From contig LWCA01000581.1 of assembly GCA_001642005.1 (NCBI GenBank), positions 1 to 22,581 on the forward strand: a DNA stretch of 22,581 nt, written 5' to 3'. The stretch is from Intoshia linei. Lineage: Eukaryota; Orthonectida; Rhopaluridae. Position numbers and translations under genes: made by a program. The notes beneath the pieces were generated by a model that ran no database searches, had not been told where the DNA came from, and worked only from the letters and a program-made list of their open reading frames with translations. Of the stretch, positions 1-10,600 are shown in pieces; the first letter of the stretch is position 1; each line of letters opens with the position of its first letter.

Positions 1-163
1 TTATTTTAATAAAATATAAATTTATATAAATATTAAAATTCATAATACACATTTTTTCGATTTTGATAAACCAAAATTTGAGTTGAAGTTTAAAAAGTTT
101 ATTGAGCATACAACAATAATTTATTTTTAATTGAATTGAATATCGTTATAATGTAAAAAATCC

Positions 164-849
164 GTGCATAATATTCGCTGTCGCTTAAAAATAATATTCC
201 CAAATATTATATATTACCCTTGTCGTTTACATGTTCTCGACAGGTTACTGTATCATTACATGAAAGAAATGTTCCCTACTACCTCATCTCCTAATTCGGA
301 ATATTATTTTATAAACACACTGAGAGATCAATTTGACGCTTTACTGTCTAACTATACAACATTAGATGCATCGGATTGGAAATATCCTCGCATGAACCGA
401 AACGATTATAGCGAACTTTCATTGTTAATCAAATCATATATACATTTCAAGACAACTAACAATAATCCAAATATAAAATTTAAACGTCCAGGTCCAATAT
501 GCAAAACAAGATGGAATTCTGGAGCTATATATGCTATCAAATATTATATGCTTACAAAAGATCCAAATTTACGTCAAAGCTGTAATTTTATAGCAGATTA
601 TTGGGACCGGCTTGGTTTCAATGTAGAAATGATTTGACTGCTATAAAAAAACTTAAACCAAAATGCAATGGCAAAGTATTGGATTGCAACGAAAGACATC
701 TTGCTATTGAAACGCAACCTTTACTAAATGTGGAAATGACCAACGAGATATGCGAACGAGCATTTTCCAGCTTAGAAAAATTCGCGGATAGGCATCTCAA
801 GGATATTGCTACCAAATTTCTCATTTATGTCAATAAATCTTTTTCATAA
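164..849 (+). pseudogene. Decayed transposase-like gene (DDE/RNase H-like, hAT-related), frameshifted
   Basis: Two overlapping plus frames make one protein relic. The first (164-637) carries a C-x-x-H-V-L-D segment early on and, near residues 110-120, a PGPICKTRWNS motif. The second (from about 601) restores WFQCRNDL, which the first frame reads as garbage, and ends in a segment with CERAFSSLEKFADRHLKDIA, like the C-terminal region of hAT-like transposases that keeps a short E-R-x-F-S motif. A one-base slip near 600-615 separates the halves, and the 5' end has no convincing start. Similar proteins are abundant in aphid and phylloxeran genomes (recalled, not searched). Family assignment beyond transposase-like is uncertain. 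It is a dead mobile-element copy, not a host gene. Confidence 0.6.
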
Positions 850-2009
850 TGATATTTGTTTATTATATACTGTACTAGACTGGCAATTACATTATTTTAT
901 TAGTATTATGTTAATAAAAATTTGTCGATCGTCTCAAGTTTAACCCAATTTTATTTAAAATTTTTCATTAGTTCTATATTATTATTATTATATAGTTAAA
1001 TATTCCAATATTTAGAAAAGAGTAAAAACTAATAAGGAAATCACTTGTAATTCATATAGGGGTTAATTGTAGCACCTTTATAATCTCCAAATTTTACTTT
1101 TAACTAAAGTAGCGAATCAAACTTATTAAATTGATAAACCTTAATTTTATTTGTTATTTTCAATTCTATTCATATCAGTTAAAACTTCAATATTATAATA
1201 TTAAAAAAATACGAAATGAAAATATGAGGCCTCAATCGAGCTATCCACGTTTATACACATTACAAAACAATAAATCTAATCAATATAATATTATATACTA
1301 ACCAATTATAATATTTAGAAAGTCAATTATTGAAAAATATTAAAATCACAAAATTTCAAAAAAATAAATATATAGGTGTTATATGAAAAATTAATTACCA
1401 TTGATTAATTCTTATATTATTAGTTTCAAAAAATGCAAATCGTACATTGTAGCGAAGCATAAATGCTGATTTGATAATTATTTAGATTCTGTTAAGAAAC
1501 TTCAATTTCACCGATTTCACAAAAATTAAAAATTGATTGTTATGACGATTATTCATAAATGAAATTTACTATATGAAATATGATAATGTTCAATTATTCA
1601 AATTTTAAAGTGCTCGGCCCCAACGTTTTTTTGAATCTTTTTTTAATTGTGTACTACTCAACCGGCTTCTTAACGTATGTGGGTGTATTTTGCATTTTCG
1701 AAAAAAATTGCAAAAACTTACACCCCTAATATATATTGTGATAGAATGATCAGAAATTACTTATCTGAAATATCTCATACAAATGATTATAGTGATAAAA
1801 ATGTGAAATATCTGATAATAGTTTCTAATGAGTAGCTGGTTCTTTTATAAAGTTACCCCATGAAACCATACGTCGTCGAAAAAAAATACAATGAGAAAGA
1901 GATTTTGCTAAATTATGTTTAATCGTTGCCAATATCCGTACCAGCTTCCTAGAGTTAATCTTGAAAAAATCGAAACTTTTGCGTTAGCATTTGTTCCCTA
2001 ATTGTGACA
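850..2009. other. AT-rich stretch without a recognisable gene
   Basis: No coding segment with recognisable similarity is visible. The stretch holds poly-A/T runs and a slightly GC-richer patch near 1610-1730 that could be a transposon end, but I could not find matching termini. A short minus-strand open segment at about 1836-1965 (about 42 codons, stop at its low-coordinate end) is preceded by a plausible TCTAG acceptor. It might be a terminal exon of the minus-strand segments listed at 2010-2231 and 2977-3117, but nothing in it is diagnostic. Confidence 0.4.
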
Positions 2010-2231
2010 TCAAGTGAATGGTGGATTCCAAAATTTTGTTGTGGAACATGTCACAATCATATCGTTAAAATCACACATAAACTCAATTTGATATAATCTT
2101 ACTTTTTTCTGCAATGAACAACCACCATCTATAATTATATTAGCATTGTTTCCTTCTGTATAATTGACCCTGTAGTCTGTTTGATACAATTCATGACAAC
2201 CATTTGTTAGACTTATGTTTTCCAATATATA
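2010..2231 (-). other. Possible exon, weak MRH-domain (mannose-6-phosphate-receptor homology) pattern
   Basis: A 74-codon open segment starts right after a TTTAG acceptor on the minus strand (phase 0) and ends in a stop. It has five cysteines. The order G-C-x-E-L, then N-Y-T-E-G, then I-D-G-G-C, then a basic Q-K-K-V-R-L, then I-E-F-M-C-D resembles MRH domains (a Y/G-G-x-C followed by an R/K-rich turn and I-x-F-x-C), as in lysosomal enzyme receptors. That is pattern recall only. A strong donor (GTAAGA) lies inside the segment, so the true exon could be shorter. It may be an exon, an exon relic or chance. No promoter, start or complete gene model can be given. Confidence 0.25.
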
Positions 2232-2976
2232 CTAAATGATAAATTAGTTTCTATACTTGATGATCAAAGATGCTAGTTTACTACCTTTATTCCACCGCTG
2301 ATAGTTAAATAATATATTCAATGAATATACACTTAGTATCAGTCATGTCAACTCAAATACGTTGCGGGCCGCATCATAAAACTTTTATAGAATCACCTTT
2401 GTAAACCATTCTATTATGAATCGAGATCATTGTGTAGTTACTAGTAGTAACTTATTACACCATGAGTATTTGGAAGTGACATCAGACCAGTTAATAAAGG
2501 ACGCTATAAATCGATATACAGGTATCTCTTGATTAAAACGGCCAAATTTTTTTCGGGAACTCGAGCATGATAGGTTTTGTTCAGGTAGGATTCTCCATTA
2601 TAATTTTTTAATAGTTCAAGAAAATTGGAAAATAATACGTAATAAATACGACAGACGACCGGAATAAGATTTTTCATCTTAAAACCAACTAAAATTATAT
2701 TTAAAAAAACATACGATATTGTCTATGAAATCAAATGTCATATTGACTGTTGTAACAGGAAAATTTGTATAATGAGTATTATCCAACTATGATAAATAAT
2801 GAAAAAATAATATTTATTTTTTATATATAAACCTGCATGAAATATGGAGCTTCAAATAACCAAAACGATTTGACATGTAAGAATATCTGTAAAGTTAAAA
2901 CCAATAATAGTAAATTCATAATTCAAATTTAAAATGAAATATAAATATGTTTTCATGGATATAAATGCAAGTTTAC
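2232..2976. other. Unassigned stretch with opposed short open segments
   Basis: Between the two minus-strand exon candidates. Around 2390-2521 both strands are open: plus strand gives about 45 codons containing M-N-R-D-H-C and ending at an ACAG|GTATCT donor-like site, minus strand gives about 33 codons containing F-I-N-W-S-D and S-W-C-N-K. Neither is recognised. The rest is AT-rich with no visible feature. Confidence 0.3.
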
Positions 2977-3117
2977 CGCCAATGTCCAGTTTTGCCGAGG
3001 TCCACTCACCGTTAAAATGTTTACGTTTCCAACAAATTTGATGGTTTGTAACTAATAATTTATTTACAAGATTAGAATTTAACAAACACAATGGATCAAC
3101 ATTGTAGTCATCACTTT
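2977..3117 (-). other. Possible exon of unidentified protein
   Basis: Minus-strand open segment bounded by a CTAG acceptor and a GGCG|GTAAAC donor, coding about 47 residues including D-P-L-C-L-L-N-S-N, N-H-Q-I-C-W-K-R-K-H and G-E-W-T-S-A-K-L-D-I-G. The frame stays open past both boundaries (about 2852-3170), so the limits are guesses. The mixed composition (W, C, H, K, D) is unlike the low-complexity translation of AT-rich DNA, which argues for real or recently dead coding sequence. It lies upstream, in the sense of transcription, of the segment at 2010-2231, so the two could belong to one gene. I do not recognise the protein. Confidence 0.25.
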
Positions 3118-4658
3118 CTAGTCCGTATTTTCGTAAAATTTTCGTATTTTTTTCATTAATTTATATAAAAATGTGAGAAAAATGATTTCAATTTCTAACA
3201 AAATATAGAGTATATAATAGACAAATTTCTAATTCAATGGAGTGAATTGTTAAATAAATTTGACTTTACATTTCACATTGCTAATGAAGTTATTTCAACA
3301 TTTTCCGTATATAATTATGATAATTTCTATCAAAAATTTCGTATAAATTCTCAATTATTAATATTTTTACAATTAATCAATAATACAAAATTACAATTAT
3401 TTTTTTATCAAATTTTGTAACTGTGCGTGATCCTGTCGTTGGCGTCAGTGGGGTGATTACCACTGGAGGACGAGTTAACTAAGTTAGGAAAGAAGATTCA
3501 CATCAAATTAATGGTCGGCTGCTATATATTTATTGTGATAACAGTAAGTTCCACTATTACAGTAATGGATAAGTTGTACATGAGGTTCAAGATCTCAGGC
3601 TACTCAATATGATTATACTTTGACCAATCGTCTGTTATGTTTGATTGGTTTGGCTAATCATGTTGATAATGTACATACTAAATAATATAAGTATACTCGG
3701 TTGACTGTTATGTATTACGTATAAACAGCACCTAGCTCTGCCGAGGGCACATATTTATTCTACCAAAAAAATAGTTTCACGTTGAAAATCTAACTTAAAA
3801 TTCCTACTATTCACTATTATGAATTCTTTAAAGGAGTGATTTCAAAACTTGTTTCAGGTGGAACCGTCATATCACATTACTTTTTACTTTAAAGTGAATT
3901 ATTCCATCTTAATTTTTTTGTTTTAACATTTGTGTAAAGAACTATAAAAACAATTGTCCCATTATTTTAATTTATTTTTGACAGAATGTGTGTATTAGGG
4001 TGTTTCAAAAAGTAGAAATTTTGCGAGTTTCTCTTAGCCTTAGTAAAAATTAAGCTAGTATTTATATTTAGAGTACTATGTGACTTTTATTTTTTCGTAT
4101 TTGTTGGTGGTCGAGTTGCGCACTGCAAATAAAGATTTTCCTAAAAAATATTGAAAAATAGTTTATTATCTGAATTATCATTGGTTGATATATCAAAATT
4201 AACAACAAATATGAATATTACACCCAATATGTTTATTTTTTGATGACTTATTTTTGAATGAAATAGAGAAAGACGTCCAACAGAGGTGTAACACTTGTAA
4301 GACCCACAAATCAAATGAAAAAAATATAACCCTGCCCAGTAAAAGGTTTTTCTAATCTTAATATAATAGAAACTAAACTTTTTAACAATAAAACGAATAC
4401 TAATTATATCTTAAACCTTAAATACACTATAAATCAACTTGGTATTCTTATTCTAATAATTAAAAATATGTAAATAAGACAATATTTAATTTTAATTATT
4501 TATCTATTCTAAATTAAATTACAATAGCCTAGATTCCTGTCTTTTATAATAATATTATAATAAAGTGTAATACGACATAGTCGAAAATCTAAAATATATT
4601 ATTAAAACAAAAAAAACCAAAAGTATAGATGAATTTATCAATTAAAAAGCATCGACCT
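3118..4658. other. Repeat-rich intergenic stretch
   Basis: No gene is visible. A GC-richer block at about 3417-3720 starts TGTAACTG and contains a CAGTGG/CCACTG hairpin at 3446-3465. It could be a solo LTR or transposon piece, but I could not match two ends. A dispersed repeat copy follows (3719-4000), and the rest is AT-rich filler. Confidence 0.4.
3719..4000. repeat. Dispersed repeat B, copy 1
   Basis: Begins with an ACAGCA-x-CTA block followed by TCTGCCGAGGGC, continues through a conserved TCCTACTATT...CTTTAAAGGAG stretch, then GTTTCA and CCGTCAT, and ends near GACAGAATGTGTGTAT. Copy 2 (9848-10000) shares the 5' part and copy 3 (about 21615-21722) shares middle and 3' parts, so the consensus is at least 280 bp. 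It has no coding content and is probably a non-autonomous DNA transposon. Confidence 0.65.
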
Positions 4659-5020
4659 CTAATACACATCAAGAATTAGTTCTTTTCTTAAATTTGAAAT
4701 ATTTTTGGAGCGATATTTTAAAATATTTAGCCTTGAGAGAGTTCGCTCAGCTACCTCGTTTCTCAACCGTACGTCCAATTTCGGTTGAGATGTATATTTG
4801 TATGAGTATAAAAGAAATGCATTTTTTTCCCTTTAAGAGACATAATTAGTTCTTCGTACATTTTTGATTGATGTATTATTGATACACATTTTTTCCATGC
4901 ATCAAACCAAATATTTAAAACAAAATTACAACATTCTGCCAAACCTATGTTTCTAAATGTTGGTATTTTTGTTGATTATAATCCACAATCATAAAGATCT
5001 ACCAACGTTGAATTTAATCC
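4659..5020 (-). pseudogene. hAT-like transposase C-terminal relic, minus strand
   Basis: Read on the minus strand, about 5020-4832 gives a coherent stretch with one internal stop that includes G-L-A-E-C-C-N-F-V-L-N-I-W-F-D-A-W-K and M-Y-E-E-L. A frameshift leads to a second segment ending at 4659 with Q-P-K-L-D-V-R-L-R-N-E-V-A-E-R-T-L-S-R-L-N. The E-R-T-L-S-R-L core, followed by basic residues and a short helix, is what hAT dimerisation domains look like (E-R-x-F-S-x-L). The internal stop plus frameshift show it is dead. It is a different copy, in opposite orientation, from the relic at 164-849. Confidence 0.55.
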
Positions 5021-5359
5021 ATAAAATGATATTACCAAGATTATCATTTAGATGGATAACTAGCAGCGAAGAATACGAAATTAATGTTATTATTATTTAC
5101 TTTAAGACTTAAATTGAGTTTAACTTAAACTTAAAATGAAATAATATGTATAAATTCTAGAAATATTATAGAAAATAAACTATAATATACATGTTTAAAT
5201 TAATATTAAGTTAAAAACTTGTAAACAAACTTGTTCAATCTTGGTTCAACTGGAACATAATTGTTACTGTGATAAAATTTTTGAACCTTGTCATAATTTT
5301 TTTTCATTCTGACAATGTGACTTTTAATTGATTTTTGCAATTTCTTTTTTATTTAAATT

Positions 5360-5584
5360 TTTTTAAATTCTCCAACTCGTTTGATTTTCAAAAAAAAGGA
5401 CAATTGGAGTTTTTGTCCCGTAAGATGTCAGTTTGGGAGATTAAAATTTATTTTGCTAACACGTCTGGAAAAAAGTGTAATTGAAATGTGGACTTTATAA
5501 AATTCTAAGATTGGTAGCTATTGAAATAAACGGTAACACATCACACAAACAAATATTGCATAGCATATTATATAAGTAAGGATT
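5360..5584. repeat. Dispersed repeat A, copy 1
   Basis: About 225 bp matching 19330-19548 in the same orientation with small indels and substitutions. Shared blocks include CTCGTTTGATTTTCAA, TGTAATTGAAATGTGGAC, TTTATAAAATTCTAAGA, TTGAAATAAACGGTAACAC and TTATATAAGTAAGGATT. Both copies end at TAAGGATT. No coding capacity or clear terminal inverted repeats; probably a SINE-like or MITE-like element. Confidence 0.8.
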
Positions 5585-5699
5585 ATATGATAAACTTAGC
5601 TCGTGGATCGGGTTCACATATTTAGATTTGAGTAATACTGTGTTTTAGTATTACTGCCGAAATCATCTTGCTATTTTGTTGTCAGTGGTTTCTGGGACT

Positions 5700-5714
5700 G
5701 TCGCGAGTCGCGAC
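5700..5714. repeat. GC-rich perfect palindrome
   Basis: GTCGCGA, one central G, TCGCGAC: a perfect 7-bp inverted repeat with four CpGs in otherwise CpG-poor, AT-rich DNA. It sits shortly after a CAGTGG motif, so it may be part of a transposon terminus. Confidence 0.6.
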
Positions 5715-6202
5715 ATGTCGGTTTAAGATAAGATTCTACGTCAGCAAAAAATATGGTTTGATCTTGAGACGGTTTAGTAGAAAAATAAGTGAATGTTATT
5801 TAAGTTGACACACCTATACAGGACAGCGCAGTGACTGAAAAATGGATATTGTAAAATTTATATATACAAATATACATGTAGATATAACCAGGGAAGTGGA
5901 TAACTAACAGTGAACCCGGTAAAATTAACATTGTAGGCCATTATTTACAGAATATATTTATGCATTAGAAAAATTTCGATTCAACTATCCATTGTTTACT
6001 ATCGTGGTTGCCAATTTTTTTTTCACTGTTACCTGTTGAAGTAAAAAAAATTCGCCAAATCATATGAAAAATTGAATAACGAAAAAATAAATACTAGTAT
6101 TTCTTACTTAATACAAATATAATTGATTCAACTAGTTGATATTTAATAGTTGATTCATGATAAATAGTAAACTAAAATAAACTGACCATTATAAAAAATT
6201 TA

Positions 6203-6598
6203 GTTATAATATCATAAATATCATTTTGGATTCAAATTGATGCAGTTCCCGCACGAGTAACAATTGGAATGTTGACAATTTTAACAATAACAACTCAAAT
6301 GACTGGAGAAGCTGATTTGCCAAACGTATCATATATTAAAGCATACGATGTTTGGAATGGAATATGTCCATTGTTTGTATCAGTTTCTCTAGTAGAATAT
6401 GCACTTGTAAATATTTTTGCGAGAAATCAAATACAAAAAAACAAAAGTTTAAATTTAATAAAAAGTAAATTCATCAAAAAGCCGACAATTTACATTCGTA
6501 GAGGAGCTCACCTGTTTGACACAATATCAAGAAAATTTATTCCTTTATCTTTTATAATGTGCAATATAGCTTATTGGATCAATTATTCTATCAAATAA
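6203..6598 (+). pseudogene. Cys-loop ligand-gated anion channel fragment (TM1 end to TM4), stop in TM1
   Basis: The plus frame reads V-I-I-S-stop-I-S-F-W-I-Q-I-D-A-V-P-A-R-V-T-I-G, i.e. the end of TM1 and start of TM2 of a pentameric Cys-loop channel. P-A-R before TM2 is the signature of anion-selective (glutamate-, GABA-, histamine- or pH-gated chloride) members. TM2 follows (T-I-L-T-I-T-T-Q-M-T-G), then the family motif L-P-x-V-S-Y-I-K-A-x-D-V-W, TM3 (about 6345-6425), a short loop of about 45 residues and TM4 (I-P-L-S-F-I-M-C-N-I-A-Y-W), with a stop soon after TM4 as expected. TAA at 6215-6217 occupies the place of the conserved Trp in S-W-x-S-F-W. The nearest upstream AG (6202-6203) would keep that stop in the exon. 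No extracellular domain was found upstream. AATAAA sites at 6858-6867 could end a transcript. Alternative: a 3' exon starting at the AG at 6244-6245. Confidence 0.65.
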
Positions 6599-7681
6599 TG
6601 TATATTAACTTTTAGTAAATATTAAAACTGAGATTTTACATTTACTAACGTTCATTAGAATTTGCAAACGATTGTACAATTATAATTATATAATCTAGTA
6701 ATTAGATTATGGGAATCCCGTAAAAAGTATACATTTTAAATGATTTTTATGGAAATGTACAATGTTTATTTTTTGTACAATTGTAAATTACAATTTGTAA
6801 TTAGTGTAAAAAGTGTAACTGGGCAAAAATCTAATTTAAAAATTATTATCAAATTCTAATAAATAAAACTATTTCTGTTAATTACAAAATAATATCGTAG
6901 CATTGTTATGGGGTGGTATTGAATTAGCATGTCCACAAATAAAAATACAATCTTAATTTTTGCTGATTCTAAACAACAAAACAAGTTAAATCCACAAAAC
7001 AAAAGGAATTAATCTTAATCAACAATTTGATTTATTGCTTCGCATATATTGTCTATATACAAGAGACACATTTCACTACCAATAAAACAGTGAATTGTGC
7101 AAAGTACAATTGATTAATTCAATATTGTATTTCTTACAATTTTATTGTTTTAATTTGCATTAATAACGAATTTAAATTGCAATTGATTAATTGCAATATA
7201 CACTAAACAAGTGTTTATCCATATCTACATACAATACATATTCCAAGATATTACAAAATTTACTCGAAAATCTACTCGGATTGGAAAGAAAACATTCCAA
7301 GGTATTGATGGTTTTAAAAAATAATAATAATGTAATAACTTTTAATATTATCTTTTTAAAATTAAAAATTTAAATCTAAATCGAAAGTGAATCATACATA
7401 AATGCTCCAGGTGGATTTTAAATATGGATTAAATTTAAAACAATACACTGTACATTTTAATAGTTTTTTGTGGAATTTTGAATGCTCTAATTTTGCATAG
7501 AGTTAATAAATAAAATCAAATAAAACCTTTAGAATTAATTAAACCTTTTCTATTCATTATTTTACATGTAGTAATTCTGGTATAATAATACAATTTCAAT
7601 TTTTGTAGACAAGTCATACATTTGTTTTCATTACTTTTATATATATCCACATTCTTCTCTACTGGTGGAATCGTTTTTCAA
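6599..7681. other. Intergenic AT-rich stretch with palindromes
   Basis: Lies between the channel relic and the EF-hand gene. It holds possible poly(A) signals (6858-6867), the ACAATTGTAAATTACAATTTGT imperfect inverted repeat near 6780, and a 9-bp stem with 4-base loop (TTGCAATT/AATTGCAA) at 7176-7197. An open frame at about 7191-7373 is low-complexity AT-rich translation without protein character. The promoter of the EF-hand gene presumably lies in the 3' part, but no motif stands out. Confidence 0.4.
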
Positions 7682-10600
7682 ATGCAAGCAAACATCCAAC
7701 AATCTGAAAATTCAGATTCGGTTGGTGATAATGATGAACGTATAGAGATCAATGAAGAAAGTAATAGACTTGAAGAGGAAATTGATTATCTTTCCAAAAA
7801 AAATGTTGAAAATGTCACAATCAATGAATCTGATGAATATATTGCAAGTATATTTAGTCATAATATATATTATACAGTATACAAAAAATATATAAAAAAT
7901 AAACACTTGACATGCCCAAAAATATAAAATGGTCAACATTTTTGCATTTGATTAAAAAGTTTTTATTTTTCCATGGATAAAAGTGACATGTAAGTCTAAC
8001 ATACCATTGATTTTAATCAAAAATATCAATTTTCACCAGACAACGAAATTAAAATGACTTCATGCTTGATCTAGAAAGTTAATTGTAGTAACTTTAGCCT
8101 GTGAAAACATTATAAATTATGTATTGACTAGTGCCGCAATTATTCATCCATTGTTCACCAATTAATCGAATATGATAAAGTTATGCTCTTTTTATCAATT
8201 GTATTTTACAAGATTTTGATTTTGGAATTATTATATTTAAAATAAATTTAGAATGGAAATACAATACAAATTAAATTATTAAAATTTTTTCCAAGCTTTA
8301 GACTTTGAATTCATCTCTTAATGTAAAAATAATTGTCACTGAACTAGAAAGTAATTTTATTGGTTTCTATGTTACATACCGAATTAGTTTTACGAAAATA
8401 TCATGTGTCAAAAAATGTCATAAAAAATAATATAACCTCACAACAAATGAAGTAATACTGTACAAAATAAATTTCAGTTGTTCGATTAATTGTTTGACGA
8501 ACAAACAAATGAACAATTATTCATTGCGGAAGCATTAGTATTGACTTGTTCATTTTGAAATAAAAATGTACTTGTTGAAATTTATTTTTGGACCAGACAT
8601 AAGATCAAAGGGTTTCATTTTTTCAATTGAAAAAGTCACATGTTTAGTTTAGATAATGCATTTTTTAATTGACGATTTTAACATTTATCTGATATTATTG
8701 TTTCTACAAGATGTTATTTTCAGATTTTTTTTTATAAAAAGTTAAATGTTCTTTTGGATGGTAATATTATAGAATGTGTCTGAAATGTATAAAGTTTTTA
8801 TAAATTTTTAGTGATTCAAGAAGTATTTTCTCTGTTCGATATTGACGGAGATGGAATCATAACAACTCATGAAATGCCATCAATATTCAGAACTATAGGA
8901 TTTAATCCTACTGAAGCAGAAATGAAAATCTTGTTTGAGTATTATGAAGGTTTTTATATCATTTATAAACTTGAAAATTTTTAAGGTGGTTCGTTTTTTT
9001 AAATTTTACAAAATTCGGTTCATTTATATTGTAAATTATATTTATTCATTTTTCTGAAAGGTATAAAAATAGTTTAGCTTAATTTATACAATAATGTATA
9101 TAATAGATGTACCTTGTACAGTATGTCTAATTTTTGGGTATATTTGAGTTATGCGGAAACTGGGTAAGTGGTTCACAGTGCTTATTTGGTGTCCGCGAGA
9201 TTTTTAAATTTTAAAATTCTATAATTCTGGTACACATAAAGTCTAAATTAGGCAATAAATTTGTTGTAAATTGATATGAGAGTAACTTTGTGAAATTGGG
9301 CCAAGAATTGATAAACTATCCATGAATAAATAAAATCACCCATAACATTAATATATTAATTAATCGTACAAAAATATTTAAATTTGAAATTTTTAATCCT
9401 TTCGCTGTTGAGTGCAATTTTATGTATTACAGGGCAGATTCAAGGGGTGCAGAAGGTGCAGTTTCACCCCTAAATTTTTAATTAATGTTTTATAATGTTG
9501 TAATGTTAATGTTGGTTAATGAATTTACAATACTTTATCCAAGAAGACTGGACCTAATTGATTTAGGATTATTTAATGAACAAAATTAATTTCTTTTTTT
9601 TTGTGCTGATCATTTTTTTTATATTTTTGCGAAAAAATACAAATTGGAAAACTATTGTATAACAACCTTTAAATGAAATTAAAAGAGACGCTTTAAAATC
9701 AAACTAGACGCCTTGATATTTTAAAATAGACGTTCTAAAAATTTTTTCACCTTCGGCAAAATTAAATATATTGCTCGCTTCGCTCGCACCCCATTAACTA
9801 GCCTCTTGGATCCGCCCCTGTATTACTAGCTTGATTTTTATAAACTTCGTACAAACAGCAGCTATATCTGCCGAGGGCGAATTTTTTTAATTTTATCAAA
9901 AAAATAAATGTAATAAAATATTACTTAAAAATGATATTTACTATTATCAATCCTTTAAAGGAGATGTTCTCAAACTTGTTTCACCATGGATCCGTCATTT
10001 TTTTTTTTTCAAAAATTTTGCGCAGCCTGGTCTTTTTGACTATGAAACAGCATTGCCTACTATACGGAATACTAGAAATCAATCAACGTGAATGCATATT
10101 GACATCATTTTTTCTATGGCTCATATTTTTATATTGACATTGAAATAAAAATGAAGATTTCATATCAAAATTATTACATTTTAAGAATATTAAATATTTT
10201 GTGTTGACTACACAATAATAATTATTTTAATTTTAGATGGAAATATCAATTTTGAACAGTGTTTAGAGTTGTTTAGAAAAATATCTCCATATATTGAAAC
10301 ACCTGAACAAATTGAAGAAGCTGTAATATTACATTAATTTAATATACAATAAGAATACAAAATACAAATACAAAAAGAATAATCATTACATTTACACGTG
10401 TAGTATACAAACAATAACATTACATGTTAATAAACATGTATACTAGGACGTTTCAAATTTTTGTTATTGGTCACAAGTTGTGAAGTTTTGATCATGAACA
10501 CATAATCAAAAAAATTTTTTTTTTACCACGAATGAAGTGTCGCATGCAATTTTAATTTCCTATATAAAACACACCTGATTTTCTTTGATTTTATTTTTTT

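Larger units (their letters stand above)
5021..6202. other. Intergenic stretch with repeat A and GC-rich palindrome
   Basis: No gene seen. It contains one copy of dispersed repeat A, a GTAATACT...AGTATTAC hairpin near 5632-5654, a CAGTGGTTTC motif near 5683 resembling a hAT terminus, and the GTCGCGA palindrome at 5700. It lies just upstream of the channel relic; I looked there for the extracellular Cys-loop and TM1 exons of that channel and found none. Confidence 0.4.

Noticed and set aside
618-824. Minus-strand open frame opposite the transposase relic
   Set aside because: It is the antisense shadow of the plus-strand coding relic, which carries the recognisable motifs.
3417-3720. Possible solo LTR starting TGTAACTG
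   Set aside because: I could not find a matching inverted end, flanking duplication or adjacent primer-binding/polypurine sequence.
7191-7373. Plus-strand open frame of 60 codons upstream of the EF-hand gene
   Set aside because: Low-complexity Asn/Leu/Ile translation of AT-rich DNA with no splice-linked partner.
7712-7939. Minus-strand open frame over the first EF-hand exon
   Set aside because: Hydrophobic, Phe/Ile-rich antisense shadow of the acidic leader; no protein character of its own.
9931-10137. Plus-strand open frame of 68 codons
   Set aside because: It lies in an intron, begins inside dispersed repeat B and shows no family features.
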